DNA of 18,784 nucleotides from UBA7067 sp051880615 (GCA_051880615.1 JBJEOH010000008.1:1-18784), one strand, 5' to 3'; counted from the stretch's first letter, positions 1-7,143 are shown. Notes: generated from the sequence alone by a model not told the origin. A program made the numbers and translations.

Positions 1-138
1 TATCTCACCTTCAATACATTTTACCGTTCCATCGTGGAATTTCTCATAATGTAAAATATAAGAAGTATTTTTACTGAAAAGTCTGGACTTTGTAAAAGCT
101 TTGTGATATATGTTTGTACTGCGAAAGGCGGTGCGACA

Positions 139-402
139 ATGGATACACTTGAAGATTTATATTACGGAAACTTATTCCCTCACGAAAAATGCGCAAAGCT
201 TGATGATGAGGTCAAGGAGCTATTAAAACTGCTCAACAGGAATGAAGAAAAGCTTACGGCAACTCTTTCCGAAGAGCAGAAAGAAACCTTTGAAAAATAC
301 AAGGATTGTAATCGTGAGATTTTCGAAATCAGTGAGCGAGAGATATTCCTGAATGGCTTTCGGATGGGTGCAAGGATTATCATTGATGTAGTAAATAATT
401 AA
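139..402 (+). CDS. DUF6809 family small protein
   Basis: An 87-residue acidic, mostly helical protein with no signal peptide or membrane segment. The C-terminal stretch FLNGFRMGARIIIDVV and the N-terminal LEDLYYGNLFPHE match my memory of the DUF6809 family, small proteins of unknown function common on Clostridia mobile elements. An upstream in-frame ATG exists at 103, but the ATG at 139 is preferred because AAAGGCGG lies just before it and family members begin at this point. It faces the DUF6076 gene and shares a hairpin with it at 410-442. It probably belongs to the same integrated element as the recombinase. Function unknown. Confidence 0.72.
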   Translation: MDTLEDLYYGNLFPHEKCAKLDDEVKELLKLLNRNEEKLTATLSEEQKETFEKYKDCNREIFEISEREIFLNGFRMGARIIIDVVNN

Positions 403-409
403 GAAAGCG

Positions 410-450
410 GATAGGCAATCAATGAAAATTTGACTGCCTATCTGTTTTCT
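410..450. terminator. Hairpin between convergent genes
   Basis: GATAGGCA (410-417) pairs with TGCCTATC (435-442), and the stem continues inward with TCAA/TTGA around one A/C mismatch. On the plus strand it is followed by the T-rich TGTTTTCTTG. It sits 8 bases after the DUF6809 stop and about 25 bases past the end of the opposing DUF6076 gene, so it probably terminates both transcripts. Confidence 0.65.
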
Positions 451-466
451 TGTTCTATATGATTTT

Positions 467-1399
467 TTAGTTAGAAACGATGATATTCAATGCTTCCTCC
501 TTGGAAATTTTATCCTCAAGATAATAATCTCTCGCAGTTCTTGCTTTTTCAAGCCAATCGTAATATTCTTCAAAACTCAAAGGCTTTTCCACAGTATCAG
601 GTGTGTTCAGTGTTCTTTCATAACGCTTATACATTTTGCCTCGCTGTGTATCAAAAGCTTTCAGCACCTCATTTCTGTTTGCCAGTATGCGGTGCTTTAA
701 TCTCGGCGCAAATTCCTTACAAGTTTTTCCGTTTTTCAGAATCCTGTCGCAGTACAGGGTTTTCTTTTTTGTCTTTGGAACAAAGTACCTGCCGCAAAGC
801 TGACAGCGGCAGAGGCGGTATCCGTTCTCAACAAATAAATGTAACAGCAGAAAATAATACTCTGTTAGATTACGGATATGGTACATCTGTTTGGATTTGT
901 TGTCCTCAAAATAAAATAAAGTGGAAATCTGTACGCTGTTGTAATTTAAATCTTCGTTAATATCAATTTCCCTTTGATTTGATAAATCGCTGAAAAAGTG
1001 CAAAACAAAAAACTGCACGGTTTTTATTTGGTCAAGATAGCTTGCGTATTCACGCAGATAATTTTCAGTTCCGTCGTCCTCTCCTAAAAAATCCTCAATC
1101 ATAAGTCTGTTCAACAGACCGTAAAACATTCTGAATTCCGTTAATGCCTTTTCTGCTTTTGCCGTTAGATTTTTAATCAGCGCAAACCTTTCTTCGCTTT
1201 CTTTGGGATAGGTTCTGTAAACCTTTTTTATTTCATTTTGCAGTTCAGAATACTCCTCAAAATCTTCTTCTGAGAAACTAATCAACTCATCTTTGATAGT
1301 CGTATTGTCAATTGGAATCTTATTGTCATTTTCCTGCATATAGCCGGAAATATTTCCTTTGGAATCAATTTTTAATAATAAACCCTCGTGCTTTGCCAT
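467..1399 (-). CDS. DUF6076 domain-containing protein
   Basis: A 310-residue protein from the ATG at 1399; a GTG at 1405 is also in frame. AGAGGT just upstream favours the ATG. The C-terminal third has a zinc-ribbon-like array, CQLCGRYFVP followed by YCDR and later a C in KTCKEF, typical of DUF6076 proteins, which recur on Clostridia plasmids and integrative elements. The remainder is acidic and helical. It diverges from the RepA-like ATPase, and an inverted repeat at 1414-1441 overlaps its putative -10. A DNA- or RNA-binding regulatory role is an inference from the zinc ribbon and position; the biochemical function is not known to me. Confidence 0.7.
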   Translation of the reverse strand: MAKHEGLLLKIDSKGNISGYMQENDNKIPIDNTTIKDELISFSEEDFEEYSELQNEIKKVYRTYPKESEERFALIKNLTAKAEKALTEFRMFYGLLNRLMIEDFLGEDDGTENYLREYASYLDQIKTVQFFVLHFFSDLSNQREIDINEDLNYNSVQISTLFYFEDNKSKQMYHIRNLTEYYFLLLHLFVENGYRLCRCQLCGRYFVPKTKKKTLYCDRILKNGKTCKEFAPRLKHRILANRNEVLKAFDTQRGKMYKRYERTLNTPDTVEKPLSFEEYYDWLEKARTARDYYLEDKISKEEALNIIVSN

Positions 1400-1413
1400 A
1401 TACACCTCTGTCC

Positions 1414-1441
1414 TGAAGTGAAGATTATAAAAATCACTTCA
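1414..1441 (-). promoter_or_regulatory. Inverted repeat over the DUF6076 promoter
   Basis: TGAAGTGA (1414-1421) and TCACTTCA (1434-1441) are perfect 8-base arms spaced by 12 bases. The spacer contains TATAAT on the minus strand (1429-1424), a good -10 for the DUF6076 gene; no good -35 is visible. A further partial arm, TTCACTT, follows at 1443. This geometry suggests a repressor operator in the divergent control region of the element. Confidence 0.45.
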
Positions 1442-1597
1442 ATTCACTTTGTCATATATTTTTCTTGAAAAGTATGAGATTATTGTATCACACCGGTGAA
1501 AAAATTCCAACAGCTTTTGGATTACAACTGAATAACCATACCAAAGCAAAGATATTTATAAATCATATAAGGTATGAGTAACAGGGAAAGGAGAAAA

Positions 1598-2668
1598 ATG
1601 ATTCAGAATTTAAATTTGGAGTTGAGCAGTAAGGCAAGATTTGATTCAATCGACGGTGCAAGTCTTATTGAAAAAGATTTGCCGAGAAAGAAGTTTATAA
1701 TCAATTCACTTCTCGCAAGCGGTCTTTCAATTATAGCAGGCTCACCAAAGGTGGGTAAGTCGTGGCTTGTTCTTGACTGGTGCGTTCGGATTGCAAAAGG
1801 CGAAGATGTGTGGAATCTGCATACCGACAGCGGTACAACTCTGTATCTGTCGCTTGAAGATGATGAAAGCAGATTGCAGGACAGGCTGACAGCGATAACC
1901 GATGAAGTGCCGAGTAATGTTCATTTTGTTACAGATTGTTCAAAACTTGATGAAAAGTTGGAAGAGCAGATTCGAACATTTATTGATGAGCACAAGGATA
2001 CCGTCTTGATAATCATTGACACGTTTCAACTTATCCGTTCTGCAAATAAGGATTCAGGCTATTCAAGTGATTATCAGGAAGTGCAGAAGCTCAAGAAACT
2101 TGCTGATGAATTGAAAATTGCTATTTTACTTGTTCATCATTTAAGAAAGCAAGGCGACTCTGACCCAATCAATGAGATTTCAGGCACGAACGGTATTGCT
2201 GGCTGTGCCGACGCTCTATTCGTTTTGAGAAAGAGCAATCGTATTCAAGGCAACGCAACTTTATTTTGTACAGGAAGAGATATTGAGGACAGAGAAATTG
2301 AGCTTGCATTTTCAAAAGAGGATTGCACTTGGAAGATGACAGCAGACAGCGCAGAGAATCCGAATATGCTTTTGCCTGATGAAATGAATTTGCTAATTGA
2401 GATGATGAAAGCAGAAAAATATTTCAAGGGAAGCAATGCAGATTTTCTTGAACGCTACAATGCTTTTTCAGGCAAAAATCTTTCGGCTCGTATTCTGAAA
2501 AGAATGATGAACAAGTGGAAGTGTGACTTGAATGACAATCACGTTTATTTCAAATCGTATAAGGAAAACAACATCAGAAAGGTTGAAGTAAAGTATGATT
2601 GTGAAAATGATGATTCGGACAGCGAGTACGTTAGGTACGATAAGTACGATGAAAATACAGCTGTCTGA
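1598..2668 (+). CDS. RepA-like AAA family ATPase (replicative helicase type)
   Basis: A 356-residue P-loop ATPase. Walker A is GSPKVGKS at residues 48-55, Walker B is VLIIID ending at D141, and HHLRK near 180 followed by SGTNGIAGCADALFVL is the pattern of the RecA-fold RepA/AAA_25 group, hexameric helicases of plasmids and integrative elements. The C-terminal part after about residue 240 is probably a DNA-interaction domain and carries an acidic tail. The start at 1598 is chosen over the ATG at 1574 because AAAGGAGA ends a few bases before it. The gene may support replication or maintenance of the excised circle. An alternative is a related DNA-repair ATPase. Confidence 0.75.
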   Translation: MIQNLNLELSSKARFDSIDGASLIEKDLPRKKFIINSLLASGLSIIAGSPKVGKSWLVLDWCVRIAKGEDVWNLHTDSGTTLYLSLEDDESRLQDRLTAITDEVPSNVHFVTDCSKLDEKLEEQIRTFIDEHKDTVLIIIDTFQLIRSANKDSGYSSDYQEVQKLKKLADELKIAILLVHHLRKQGDSDPINEISGTNGIAGCADALFVLRKSNRIQGNATLFCTGRDIEDREIELAFSKEDCTWKMTADSAENPNMLLPDEMNLLIEMMKAEKYFKGSNADFLERYNAFSGKNLSARILKRMMNKWKCDLNDNHVYFKSYKENNIRKVEVKYDCENDDSDSEYVRYDKYDENTAV

Positions 2669-3056
2669 TTTATCGTTTTTATCGTCCTTATCGTCCACTA
2701 TGCAGATGTTGGGCAGAATTTGGCGGCTTGTCCGACTTTCAGGAAAAAACGGATAAAGTACCCGATGGCAAGTGAAAATCGAAATTTGGGCGAATTTACG
2801 GCAGAGAGAAAAACGGCTTTGTAAGCAGTTTTTCCAATATCCGTCCGTGATTAACAGGGTAGGTAGTTAAGCAGGATAAAGGCGTATTACGTGCAAGCAC
2901 GATTGCGCCGAAACACACCGTCCGGCAGTGCCGTTCGGGAAATATAAAAGGTGTTACTTTTTTCAGAAAGTGTAACTAAATGTATTCCGTAATATCTAAA
3001 AGTTAGGTGTTCAAGCCAAAAAGCACGGGACAAAAATGTATAACAAGGGAGATAAT
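2669..3056. other. Gene-free stretch between ATPase and recombinase module
   Basis: I find no convincing gene here. It includes a CCGGCAGTGCCG-type short inverted repeat near 2923 and an imperfect hairpin, GTTACTTT pairing with AAAGTGTAAC, around 2954-2976. Base composition is less A+T-rich between about 2700 and 2940 than in the flanking intergenic DNA. It may hold an origin, transfer site or untranslated leader, but nothing decides this. Confidence 0.3.
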
Positions 3057-3133
3057 ATGCTTTTATTAAAATCATTAACCAAATCAACAGAGAAAGGATG
3101 ATGAAAGAATATAGACAATCTGCAACTGCATAG
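3057..3133 (+). other. Two coupled mini-ORFs ahead of the SHOCT-like gene
   Basis: A 14-codon ORF (3057-3101, MLLLKSLTKSTEKG) has AAGGGAG five to ten bases upstream. Its stop overlaps the start of an 11-codon ORF (3098-3133, MMKEYRQSATA), which has GAAAGG upstream. The SHOCT-like GTG start follows 20 bases later. The linked ribosome sites suggest a translated leader, but such short ORFs can also be chance. Confidence 0.3.
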
Positions 3134-3153
3134 TTTTTACCGAGGTGTTTAAG

Positions 3154-3321
3154 GTGAAAACAAAAATCATCTTTGAAAACCGGAACGAAAATGCAGAGCA
3201 GAAAAATGTCAGTAAAGAATTTGAAAATGAAATTAAAAAATCAATCTTCCTTGTACTTAAGGAGCAAGGTTATCTTACTCAGAATCAGTACGAGGAGTGT
3301 CTTAAGAAGTTAAAAACATAA
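3154..3321 (+). CDS. SHOCT-like small protein
   Basis: A 55-residue protein from a GTG start with AAGG directly before it. The C-terminal half, FLVLKEQGYLTQNQYEECLKK, has the pattern of the SHOCT domain (a short helical hairpin with L..L...G.IT..EY...). The N-terminal half is charged and probably disordered. Small proteins like this frequently sit directly before serine recombinase genes in Clostridia elements, so a role as a recombination directionality or accessory factor is conceivable but is only inferred from position. Its stop is followed by the strong hairpin at 3334-3376 and then the recombinase. Confidence 0.6.
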   Translation: MKTKIIFENRNENAEQKNVSKEFENEIKKSIFLVLKEQGYLTQNQYEECLKKLKT

Positions 3322-3333
3322 AATCCATAAAAG

Positions 3334-3376
3334 GAAATTTTCAGAGTGACACCGTAACAGTTACTCTGAAAATTTC
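3334..3376 (+). repeat. 17-bp stem hairpin upstream of the recombinase
   Basis: The arms 3334-3350 and 3360-3376 pair over 17 bases with a single G-T wobble; the loop is ACCGTAACA. The stem reads GAAATTTTCAGAGTGAC on the 5' side. No T-run follows, so it is not a classical terminator. It lies 54 bases before the recombinase start. It could act in mRNA processing, attenuation, or as a protein-binding dyad. Confidence 0.6.
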
Positions 3377-3430
3377 TCTGGACATTATGAAAATTAATAA
3401 TATACTTGTGTTACAAAAGGAGGTATAAAA

Positions 3431-5095
3431 ATGTTAAACAACTTTGAAAACGAAGTTAAAAAGGTTGCGGCTTACTGCCGAGTGTCAACCGACAATCTCG
3501 ATCAGGCAAATTCACTTGAAAGCCAGCAGAGATATTTCAATGAGTATATAAAACGCAATCCGCTGTGGGAACTTTACGAAATTTATGTTGACGAAGGAAT
3601 CAGCGGAACGAGTACTAAAAAGCGAGCGTCATTCAACCGAATGATAGAAGATGCAAAAGCAAAAAAGTTTGATTTGATTATCACAAAGGAAATCAGCCGA
3701 TTTGCCAGAAACACTCTTGACAGCATTGGCTACACAAGAGAGCTGAAAAGCTACGGCATAGGTGTAATATTTATGAATGACAATATAAACACACTTGACG
3801 CTGACGCAGAACTACGACTGACGATTATGTCGTCAATCGCTCAGGAAGAGAGCAGAAAAACCTCCGACCGAGTAAAGTGGGGACAGCGCAGAATGATGGA
3901 GCAGGGCGTTGTGTTCGGCAGAGATATGCTCGGCTACGATGTCCGTGACGGAAAGCTGTACATAAATCAAGAGGGTGCGGAAACCGTCAGATTGATTTAT
4001 CATAAATTCCTCAACGAGGGCAAAGGAACTCACATTATTGCAAAGGAGTTGCGAGATGCAGGAATCAAAACCTCAACCTATATGAAAGACTGGTCGTACA
4101 CGGTGATATTGCGAATTTTGAAAAATGAAAAGTACTGCGGTGATTTGATTCAGCAGAAAACCTACACGCCCGACTATCTGTCGCACAACAAAAAGTACAA
4201 CAAGGGCGAGGTTGAGTATGTGACAATCCAAAATCATCACCAGCCGATTGTTTCAAGAGAGATGTTTGAAGCAACGCAAAGAGAACTTGAACGCAGAAAA
4301 AATCTTCACGGAGCAAAAAACGGCTTTGCAAACCGATATGCTCTGTCGGGAAAAATAATCTGCGCCCAGTGCGGTTCAACCTTTATCCACCGCAAAAAGA
4401 CTTCATCAAACGGTAACCGGAATGAAAGCTGGGCTTGTATTCAGAATCAGAAATACGGCAAGGAGCGAATAAACCAAAATAATGAAAAGGTCGGCTGTTC
4501 AAATGTTTCAATAAATGAAAAGGACATTCGTTCAATCCTGCAACATATTATTTCAGATATTATGAAAGATAGAAATAAAATATTGGAAAGCGTATTGCAA
4601 ATCGTGTCCAACATTCTGAAATCCGATAAAGAGAAAGACAACATAACTTATTTTGAAAACGAGCTTGAAAAGATAGAAAACAAAAAGCAAAAATTACTTG
4701 ATATGTGCCTGTCGGGTGATATCGAAACCTCGGATTACCGCAAAGCCTGCGAAAGACTTAAATCCGAATACGAAACAATATCCGAAAAATTGCAAAAAGA
4801 AAAAGCCCACAGCAGTATGCTTGCGGACAAGGAAAAAATAATCAGTGAAATTAAAGATTATGTAAATTCGATCATCACAGGCGAAGAGTGGAGCGATACA
4901 TTTTACCGCAACATAGTAGATAAAATCGTAGTAAGCAAAAATCGTGAGCTTGACATTCACCTGAAATTCATTCCCGACAAGTGGAGTGCAAAAATCCTCT
5001 GCGGTAAGGCTGAAATTGACAGCTATAATGAAAAATTTTCCAACCAAGGCACTTCTGAACCTATATCAGTCAATATCGCTTTTAACTCAGGGTAA
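3431..5095 (+). CDS. Large serine recombinase (site-specific integrase)
   Basis: A 554-residue protein. The resolvase-type catalytic domain occupies about residues 10-160, with the nucleophile Ser19 in YCRVSTD and the ISRFARN and SSIAQEESRKTSDRV motifs. A recombinase DNA-binding domain follows, then a zinc ribbon with Cys311, Cys314, Cys336 and Cys356, then a coiled coil (about 390-470) as in large serine integrases. A strong AAAGGAGGT precedes the ATG. The gene runs into the truncated cotJC on the opposite strand: about the last 14 codons (from roughly 5053) are encoded by what is cotJC antisense sequence. It is therefore the likely enzyme that inserted, and could excise, the element to its left. 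Confidence 0.93.
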   Translation: MLNNFENEVKKVAAYCRVSTDNLDQANSLESQQRYFNEYIKRNPLWELYEIYVDEGISGTSTKKRASFNRMIEDAKAKKFDLIITKEISRFARNTLDSIGYTRELKSYGIGVIFMNDNINTLDADAELRLTIMSSIAQEESRKTSDRVKWGQRRMMEQGVVFGRDMLGYDVRDGKLYINQEGAETVRLIYHKFLNEGKGTHIIAKELRDAGIKTSTYMKDWSYTVILRILKNEKYCGDLIQQKTYTPDYLSHNKKYNKGEVEYVTIQNHHQPIVSREMFEATQRELERRKNLHGAKNGFANRYALSGKIICAQCGSTFIHRKKTSSNGNRNESWACIQNQKYGKERINQNNEKVGCSNVSINEKDIRSILQHIISDIMKDRNKILESVLQIVSNILKSDKEKDNITYFENELEKIENKKQKLLDMCLSGDIETSDYRKACERLKSEYETISEKLQKEKAHSSMLADKEKIISEIKDYVNSIITGEEWSDTFYRNIVDKIVVSKNRELDIHLKFIPDKWSAKILCGKAEIDSYNEKFSNQGTSEPISVNIAFNSG

Positions 5096-5244
5096 GGCAT
5101 TGTAAAGCGTTGACTCAAATATCTCAAAGAAGCACCGAGTTCCCCGTCAGGACCGCCGTACTGGCTAATTATGATTTTCGCAAGCTTCGGGTTAGGGTTT
5201 TTGATGTTCACAGGGTATTGGAGCTTTTTCTCATAAATCCACAT
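5023..5244 (-). pseudogene. cotJC: cotJC, 5' fragment interrupted by the element
   Basis: CotJC is a manganese-catalase-family spore coat protein of roughly 190 residues. Here only the first 64 or so codons remain: MWIYEKKLQYPV, QYGGPDGELGASLRYLSQR and LKAILTDIGSE are clearly CotJC. Nine unrelated residues and a stop follow, supplied by the integrated element. The catalase ligands further downstream are absent. The start overlaps the end of cotJB by 14 bases, and AAGGAGG lies within the cotJB end. If the missing 3' part lies beyond the left end of the element, excision would restore the gene, as for skin in sigK. Otherwise this is a simple disrupted gene. Confidence 0.85.
5040..5070. other. 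Probable attachment junction (element/cotJC)
   Basis: Reading cotJC on the minus strand, family similarity holds through LTDIGSE (codon 64, bases 5055-5053). After that the frame gives VPWLENFSL and a stop, unlike CotJC. The crossover therefore lies near 5050-5060, around GGCACTTCTGAACC on the plus strand. The exact 2-base core cannot be defined without the other attachment half or an empty site. Confidence 0.6.
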
Positions 5245-5500
5245 CGCACTTTTCCTCCTTTATATCCCATGGCCATGGCGCCGAAATCCAAGCCCAGCGG
5301 TTTCCGTTTTCATCTCTCGGCGTTATTGGACCGTACTTACTCTCATATTCCTTGCGGAGTATTGAGCTTTTAACCTCGTATTCCCGTATCTTCTCAGCAA
5401 TCTGACGGTTATTCGGGTGTGTATCAAGAAAAAGGTGCAGGTCAACCAATGCAAAATCATTGGTAGCTATTTTTCTCATCAAAATTTCTCGTTCTGTCAT
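5231..5500 (-). CDS. cotJB: Spore coat protein CotJB
   Basis: An 89-residue protein with the CotJB signature: an N-terminal helix with LVDLHLFLDTHPNN, then YESKYGPITP, then a WAWISAPWPW aromatic tail. The ATG at 5500 is chosen over 5521 because CTGGAGG lies six bases upstream and it overlaps the cotJA stop as ATGA, implying translational coupling. In B. subtilis CotJB is needed with CotJA and CotJC for assembly of the inner coat layer. It is intact here although the next gene is interrupted. Confidence 0.9.
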   Translation of the reverse strand: MTEREILMRKIATNDFALVDLHLFLDTHPNNRQIAEKIREYEVKSSILRKEYESKYGPITPRDENGNRWAWISAPWPWDIKEEKCDVDL

Positions 5501-5694
5501 GATTGCCTCCAGTATCCACACTTAAACGGCTTATCAAGAACAGGGAACATTGTTCCTGTCACCAATCCGTGATCAGCCGAGTAAAGCTTGTCATTATTCT
5601 GAAAAGGAATATAAGCCATAGCCGGTACAGGGTTTTCAGGTAAAGGAGTTATACCGTATTCCGGAATTTTCATTTTAATAATATCGTTGTCCAT
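5497..5694 (-). CDS. cotJA: Spore coat-associated protein CotJA
   Basis: A 65-residue proline- and aromatic-rich protein. AYIPFQNNDKLYSADHGL, GTMFPVLDKPF and the final YWRQS are typical of CotJA. An ATG at 5700 is in frame, but AAGGGAG is only about four bases from it and about eight from the ATG at 5694, so the latter is preferred. It is the first gene of the cotJABC operon, which in B. subtilis is transcribed by sigma-E in the mother cell. A sigma-E-like promoter is visible upstream. Confidence 0.88.
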   Translation of the reverse strand: MDNDIIKMKIPEYGITPLPENPVPAMAYIPFQNNDKLYSADHGLVTGTMFPVLDKPFKCGYWRQS

Positions 5695-5726
5695 TTTCAT
5701 TCTCCCTTCATTTGCACCTCTACCCT

Positions 5727-5756
5727 ATTGTATTCTTAATCAATCTTTTTTGTTAC
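5727..5756 (-). promoter_or_regulatory. Sigma-E-like promoter of cotJABC
   Basis: On the minus strand AATACAAT (5734-5727) matches the sigma-E -10 CATACAnT except for its first base. GTAACAA (5756-5750), 15 bases upstream, is a partial -35 match. Placement about 33 bases ahead of the cotJA start and the known sigma-E control of cotJ in B. subtilis support it. Confidence 0.45.
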
Positions 5757-5806
5757 TATGCAGATTAACACTAAGGTATTATTGTCAAAAAATTAGTCCT
5801 GGGGTC

Positions 5807-5855
5807 TTCTCAAAACGATCAACAGAGTATAATTAAACTTGACCGATATGGTCAA
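5807..5855 (+). promoter_or_regulatory. TetR-gene promoter with palindromic operator
   Basis: TATAAT at 5828-5833 is a perfect -10; TTCTCA at 5807 is a weak -35 with a 15-base spacer. Directly downstream TTGACC (5839-5844) and GGTCAA (5850-5855) form a perfect 6-base inverted repeat spaced by GATAT, over the expected transcription start. This suggests autoregulation by the TetR protein. Confidence 0.6.
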
Positions 5856-5868
5856 CGGAGGAATACAT

Positions 5869-6486
5869 ATGAATGAAAAGTTCTTTTCTTTGCCAACGGA
5901 AAAGCAAAACGCAATTATTAATGCCGGCTATCGGGTATTTTCGCAGAACTCATATAAGAAAAGCCCTATGAGTGAAATAGCCGGAGAAGCAGGAATCAGC
6001 AAATCGTTACTGTTTCATTATTTTCGAAACAAGCTTGAGCTTTATCTATTCCTTTGGGATAAGTGTGCGGAAATAACCATTGAATATCTTACTGAATATC
6101 AATGCTACGAACAGGAGGATTTGTTTGAGAGTATGTACCGAGGTATGCAGGCTAAGCTACGGCTTATGAAGGAGTACCCTAATATGGGAACCTTTGTCAT
6201 TAAAGCATTCTATGAAAAAGAGCCTGAGGTTTGTGCGGCTGTTCAGGAAAGCTTTCACAAATATTTCAATTTCAAAGCAAATAAAACAATTATGAATCTA
6301 AATCCCGAGCAGTTTGTTCCCGGAATAGATATAGAAATGATGTACCGAGATATGTATTGGGCGTCTGAGGGATATTTATGGGAAACGGTTCAAAAAGGTG
6401 AAGAAATTGATGTAGAACAGATGGAAAAGGATTTTACAAAGATGCTTGAATTCTGGAAAAGTATTTATCTGAGAAAAGAGAAATGA
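5869..6486 (+). CDS. TetR/AcrR family transcriptional regulator
   Basis: A 205-residue regulator. The N-terminal helix-turn-helix is evident in MSEIAGEAGISKSLLFHYFRNK (about residues 34-55), with the usual ligand-binding helical domain after it. The ATG at 5869 is preceded by CGGAGGA; a TTG at 5839 is in frame but falls in the operator. The gene is followed after two bases by remnants of an ABC exporter, the usual target of this type of regulator. With the exporter destroyed, the regulator may now only control itself or distant genes. The inducer is unknown. Confidence 0.85.
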   Translation: MNEKFFSLPTEKQNAIINAGYRVFSQNSYKKSPMSEIAGEAGISKSLLFHYFRNKLELYLFLWDKCAEITIEYLTEYQCYEQEDLFESMYRGMQAKLRLMKEYPNMGTFVIKAFYEKEPEVCAAVQESFHKYFNFKANKTIMNLNPEQFVPGIDIEMMYRDMYWASEGYLWETVQKGEEIDVEQMEKDFTKMLEFWKSIYLRKEK

Positions 6487-6488
6487 TT

Positions 6489-6970
6489 ATGAATGTGATT
6501 GAAATAAAAGGACTTACCAAATTCTACGGTAAGTCGAGAGGAATTATTAATTGGGGCTTATAAAAGGAAACTCAGGAAGTGCTGAGATATTCGGTAAGGA
6601 TATTGTCACGCAGAAAAAAGCAATACTTTCAGAAGTCGGGCATCTCCCCTCTGAAGCGTTATTTTATAACGGTATGCGCGTTAAAGATGTAATCAGGCTT
6701 TCTGCCGATTTAAGAAAAAAGGATTGCAGTGATGAGGCGAAAAAGCTATGTGACAGATTAAACCTTGATACTATGAAAAAGGTTGAGGAGCTGTCCTTTG
6801 GCAATCGAAAAAAGGTCGCTATTGTATGTGCTCTTCAGCATAAACCGCGCTTGTGTATCCTTACTGCTAATTTAAGGCTTGATTTCGGACTGATCTTACT
6901 TGGTATGATGTACGCAGTAATCTGTATTGCAGCTGCATACATAAGGTACTCTAAAAAAGATATTTCATAA
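6489..6970 (+). pseudogene. ABC exporter remnant (ATPase fused to permease tail)
   Basis: An ABC-type ATPase starts with IEIKGLTKFYG (6489), then the frame jumps near 6550 from RGIIN to LGLIKGNSGSAEIFGKD, skipping the roughly 30-residue segment that carries Walker A. The second part keeps the signature LSFGNRKKVAIVCAL, but at LCIL (about 6862), where Walker B and the switch region should follow, it changes into a hydrophobic stretch, LILLGMMYAVICIAAAYIRYSKKD, that looks like the end of an ABC-2 permease. At least two deletions have therefore removed the catalytic core and most of the permease. It follows the TetR gene with only two bases between. Confidence 0.75.
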
Positions 6971-6999
6971 TAATAGATAACAGAAGATAACGCAAAATC

Positions 7000-7030
7000 A
7001 GACCGGCGGGTATATCCCGCCGGTCTTTAA
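7000..7030 (+). terminator. Terminator after the TetR/ABC remnant
   Basis: GACCGGCGGG (7001-7010) and CCCGCCGGTC (7016-7025) form a perfect 10-bp G+C-rich stem with loop TATAT and an outer A-T pair, followed by TTTAAG. It lies 30 bases after the ABC remnant. A related hairpin occurs at 7745-7771. Confidence 0.7.
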
Positions 7031-7072
7031 GCATAGTTTTCAACAAAATAAAACTAAATCTGAAGAACAGAA

Positions 7073-7105
7073 CACAAAGAAACCGACACTCAAATTGAAT
7101 GTCGG
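7073..7105 (-). terminator. Terminator of the potassium channel gene
   Basis: CCGACA (7083-7088) pairs with TGTCGG (7100-7105), with TCA/TGA continuing inside. On the minus strand the stem is followed by TTTCTTTG. It lies about 40 bases beyond the channel stop codon. Confidence 0.6.
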
Positions 7106-7143
7106 CATAGATATTTCAGAAGCAACCCACATACCAAGAAGGC

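Noticed and set aside
1..138. Open frames at the left edge on both strands
   Set aside because: Several frames are open over this short stretch, including a minus frame reading YEKFHDGTVKCIEGEI, but none has a start signal or family match.
490..960. 156-codon plus-strand ORF
   Set aside because: It is antisense to the DUF6076 gene, which has a zinc ribbon, a start and a family match; the plus frame has no ribosome site or recognisable domain.
5110..5373. 87-codon plus-strand ORF after the recombinase
   Set aside because: It is antisense to cotJC and cotJB, which are clearly recognised.
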